DNA of 64,000 nt, taken from assembly GCA_911728455.2 (NCBI GenBank), contig OU452223.1:18037802-18101801 (forward strand). The letters are read 5' to 3'. The notes below the pieces were generated by a model. That model searched no databases. It was not told where the DNA came from and saw only the letters and a program-made list of their open reading frames with translations. Below, piece after piece: positions 63,864 to 64,000 of this stretch. How positions within the stretch are numbered: the first letter of the stretch is position 1; the number at the start of each line of letters is the position of its first letter. Source of the DNA: Marthasterias glacialis (taxonomy: Eukaryota; Echinodermata; Asteroidea; Forcipulatida; Asteriidae). The position numbers and the translations under genes were made by a program.

Positions 63864-64000
63864 CTAATCCTAGCAGCTCGTTTATGGGCAATTAAAACCA
63901 CTGCAGCTATGGCCGCCACATGCGCGCACCGATGCACACGTACTGTGAATCCTCCCTGCTGATTGGTACACATGCGCGCTGATGCGCTATTGTTGTGTCG
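63864..64000. mobile_element. GC-rich short element, copy 2, cut by window end
   Basis: ctaatcctagcagctcgttt, cactgcagctatggccgcca, gatgcacacgtactgtgaat and ctgattggtacacatgcgcg follow the order of 59979-60183. Confidence 0.8.

Noticed and set aside
1..64000. CRISPR array, bacterial operon, rRNA genes or integrated virus
   Set aside because: No regularly spaced direct repeats with unique spacers, no ribosomal RNA signatures and no recognisable viral or transposase coding sequence were seen.

Overview
The window is animal nuclear DNA: AT-rich, intron-dense, with GT-AG introns and many small inverted-repeat transposons. The mix of dispersed repeats looks echinoderm-like (sea star or a relative) from memory; no database check was possible. 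There is no sign of bacterial, organellar or viral coding sequence. Two protein-coding genes are supported, both on the + strand and head to tail.

Region 1 (1-27745) is the 3' part of a neuron navigator gene (NAV1/2/3 family; unc-53 in nematodes, sickie in fly). Fourteen exons between 9453 and 23763 join without a frame break into the C-terminal 776 residues: a coiled coil, a Ser-rich and Lys-rich linker, a second coiled coil, and the AAA-type P-loop NTPase with Walker A, Walker B and the conserved C-terminal tail. Positions 1-9452 are intron with no exon I can recognise. A long 3' UTR follows the stop codon, ending most plausibly near an AATAAA at 27740. The end of the coding sequence is repeated in shifted frame just after the stop.

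Region 2 (27746-31356) is the intergenic interval and the 5' flank of the next gene.

Region 3 (31357-64000) is the start of a DENND5 gene (Rab6-interacting DENN-domain protein, single-copy counterpart of vertebrate DENND5A/5B). The start codon is in exon 1 (31357), followed by a 28.4 kb first intron and exons 2-4 (59812, 62493, 63122). The gene continues beyond the window. Exon 2 has a second in-frame acceptor that would add 24 residues.

The large DENND5 intron holds no recognisable gene. It is filled with MITEs and other repeats: six copies of one inverted-repeat family across the window, two hAT-like families, a nested insertion with a 5-bp target duplication, a near-perfect 116-bp hairpin with a 9-bp target duplication, a tRNA-derived SINE, a 23-bp TACATG minisatellite and a 90-bp tandem duplication. 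A 100-N gap at 58749-58848 is flanked by identical 161-bp sequences and is probably an assembly artefact.

The two genes do not form an operon or pathway. NAV acts on microtubules and actin in axon guidance, DENND5 on Rab GTPases in membrane traffic. Their adjacency matches the linkage of their human paralogues (NAV2 and DENND5A on 11p15, NAV3 and DENND5B on chromosome 12). I found no novel multi-gene system. The most unusual items are the NAV tail duplication, the duplicated splice acceptor split by a MITE at 17915-18292, and the hairpin at 31775-31890.
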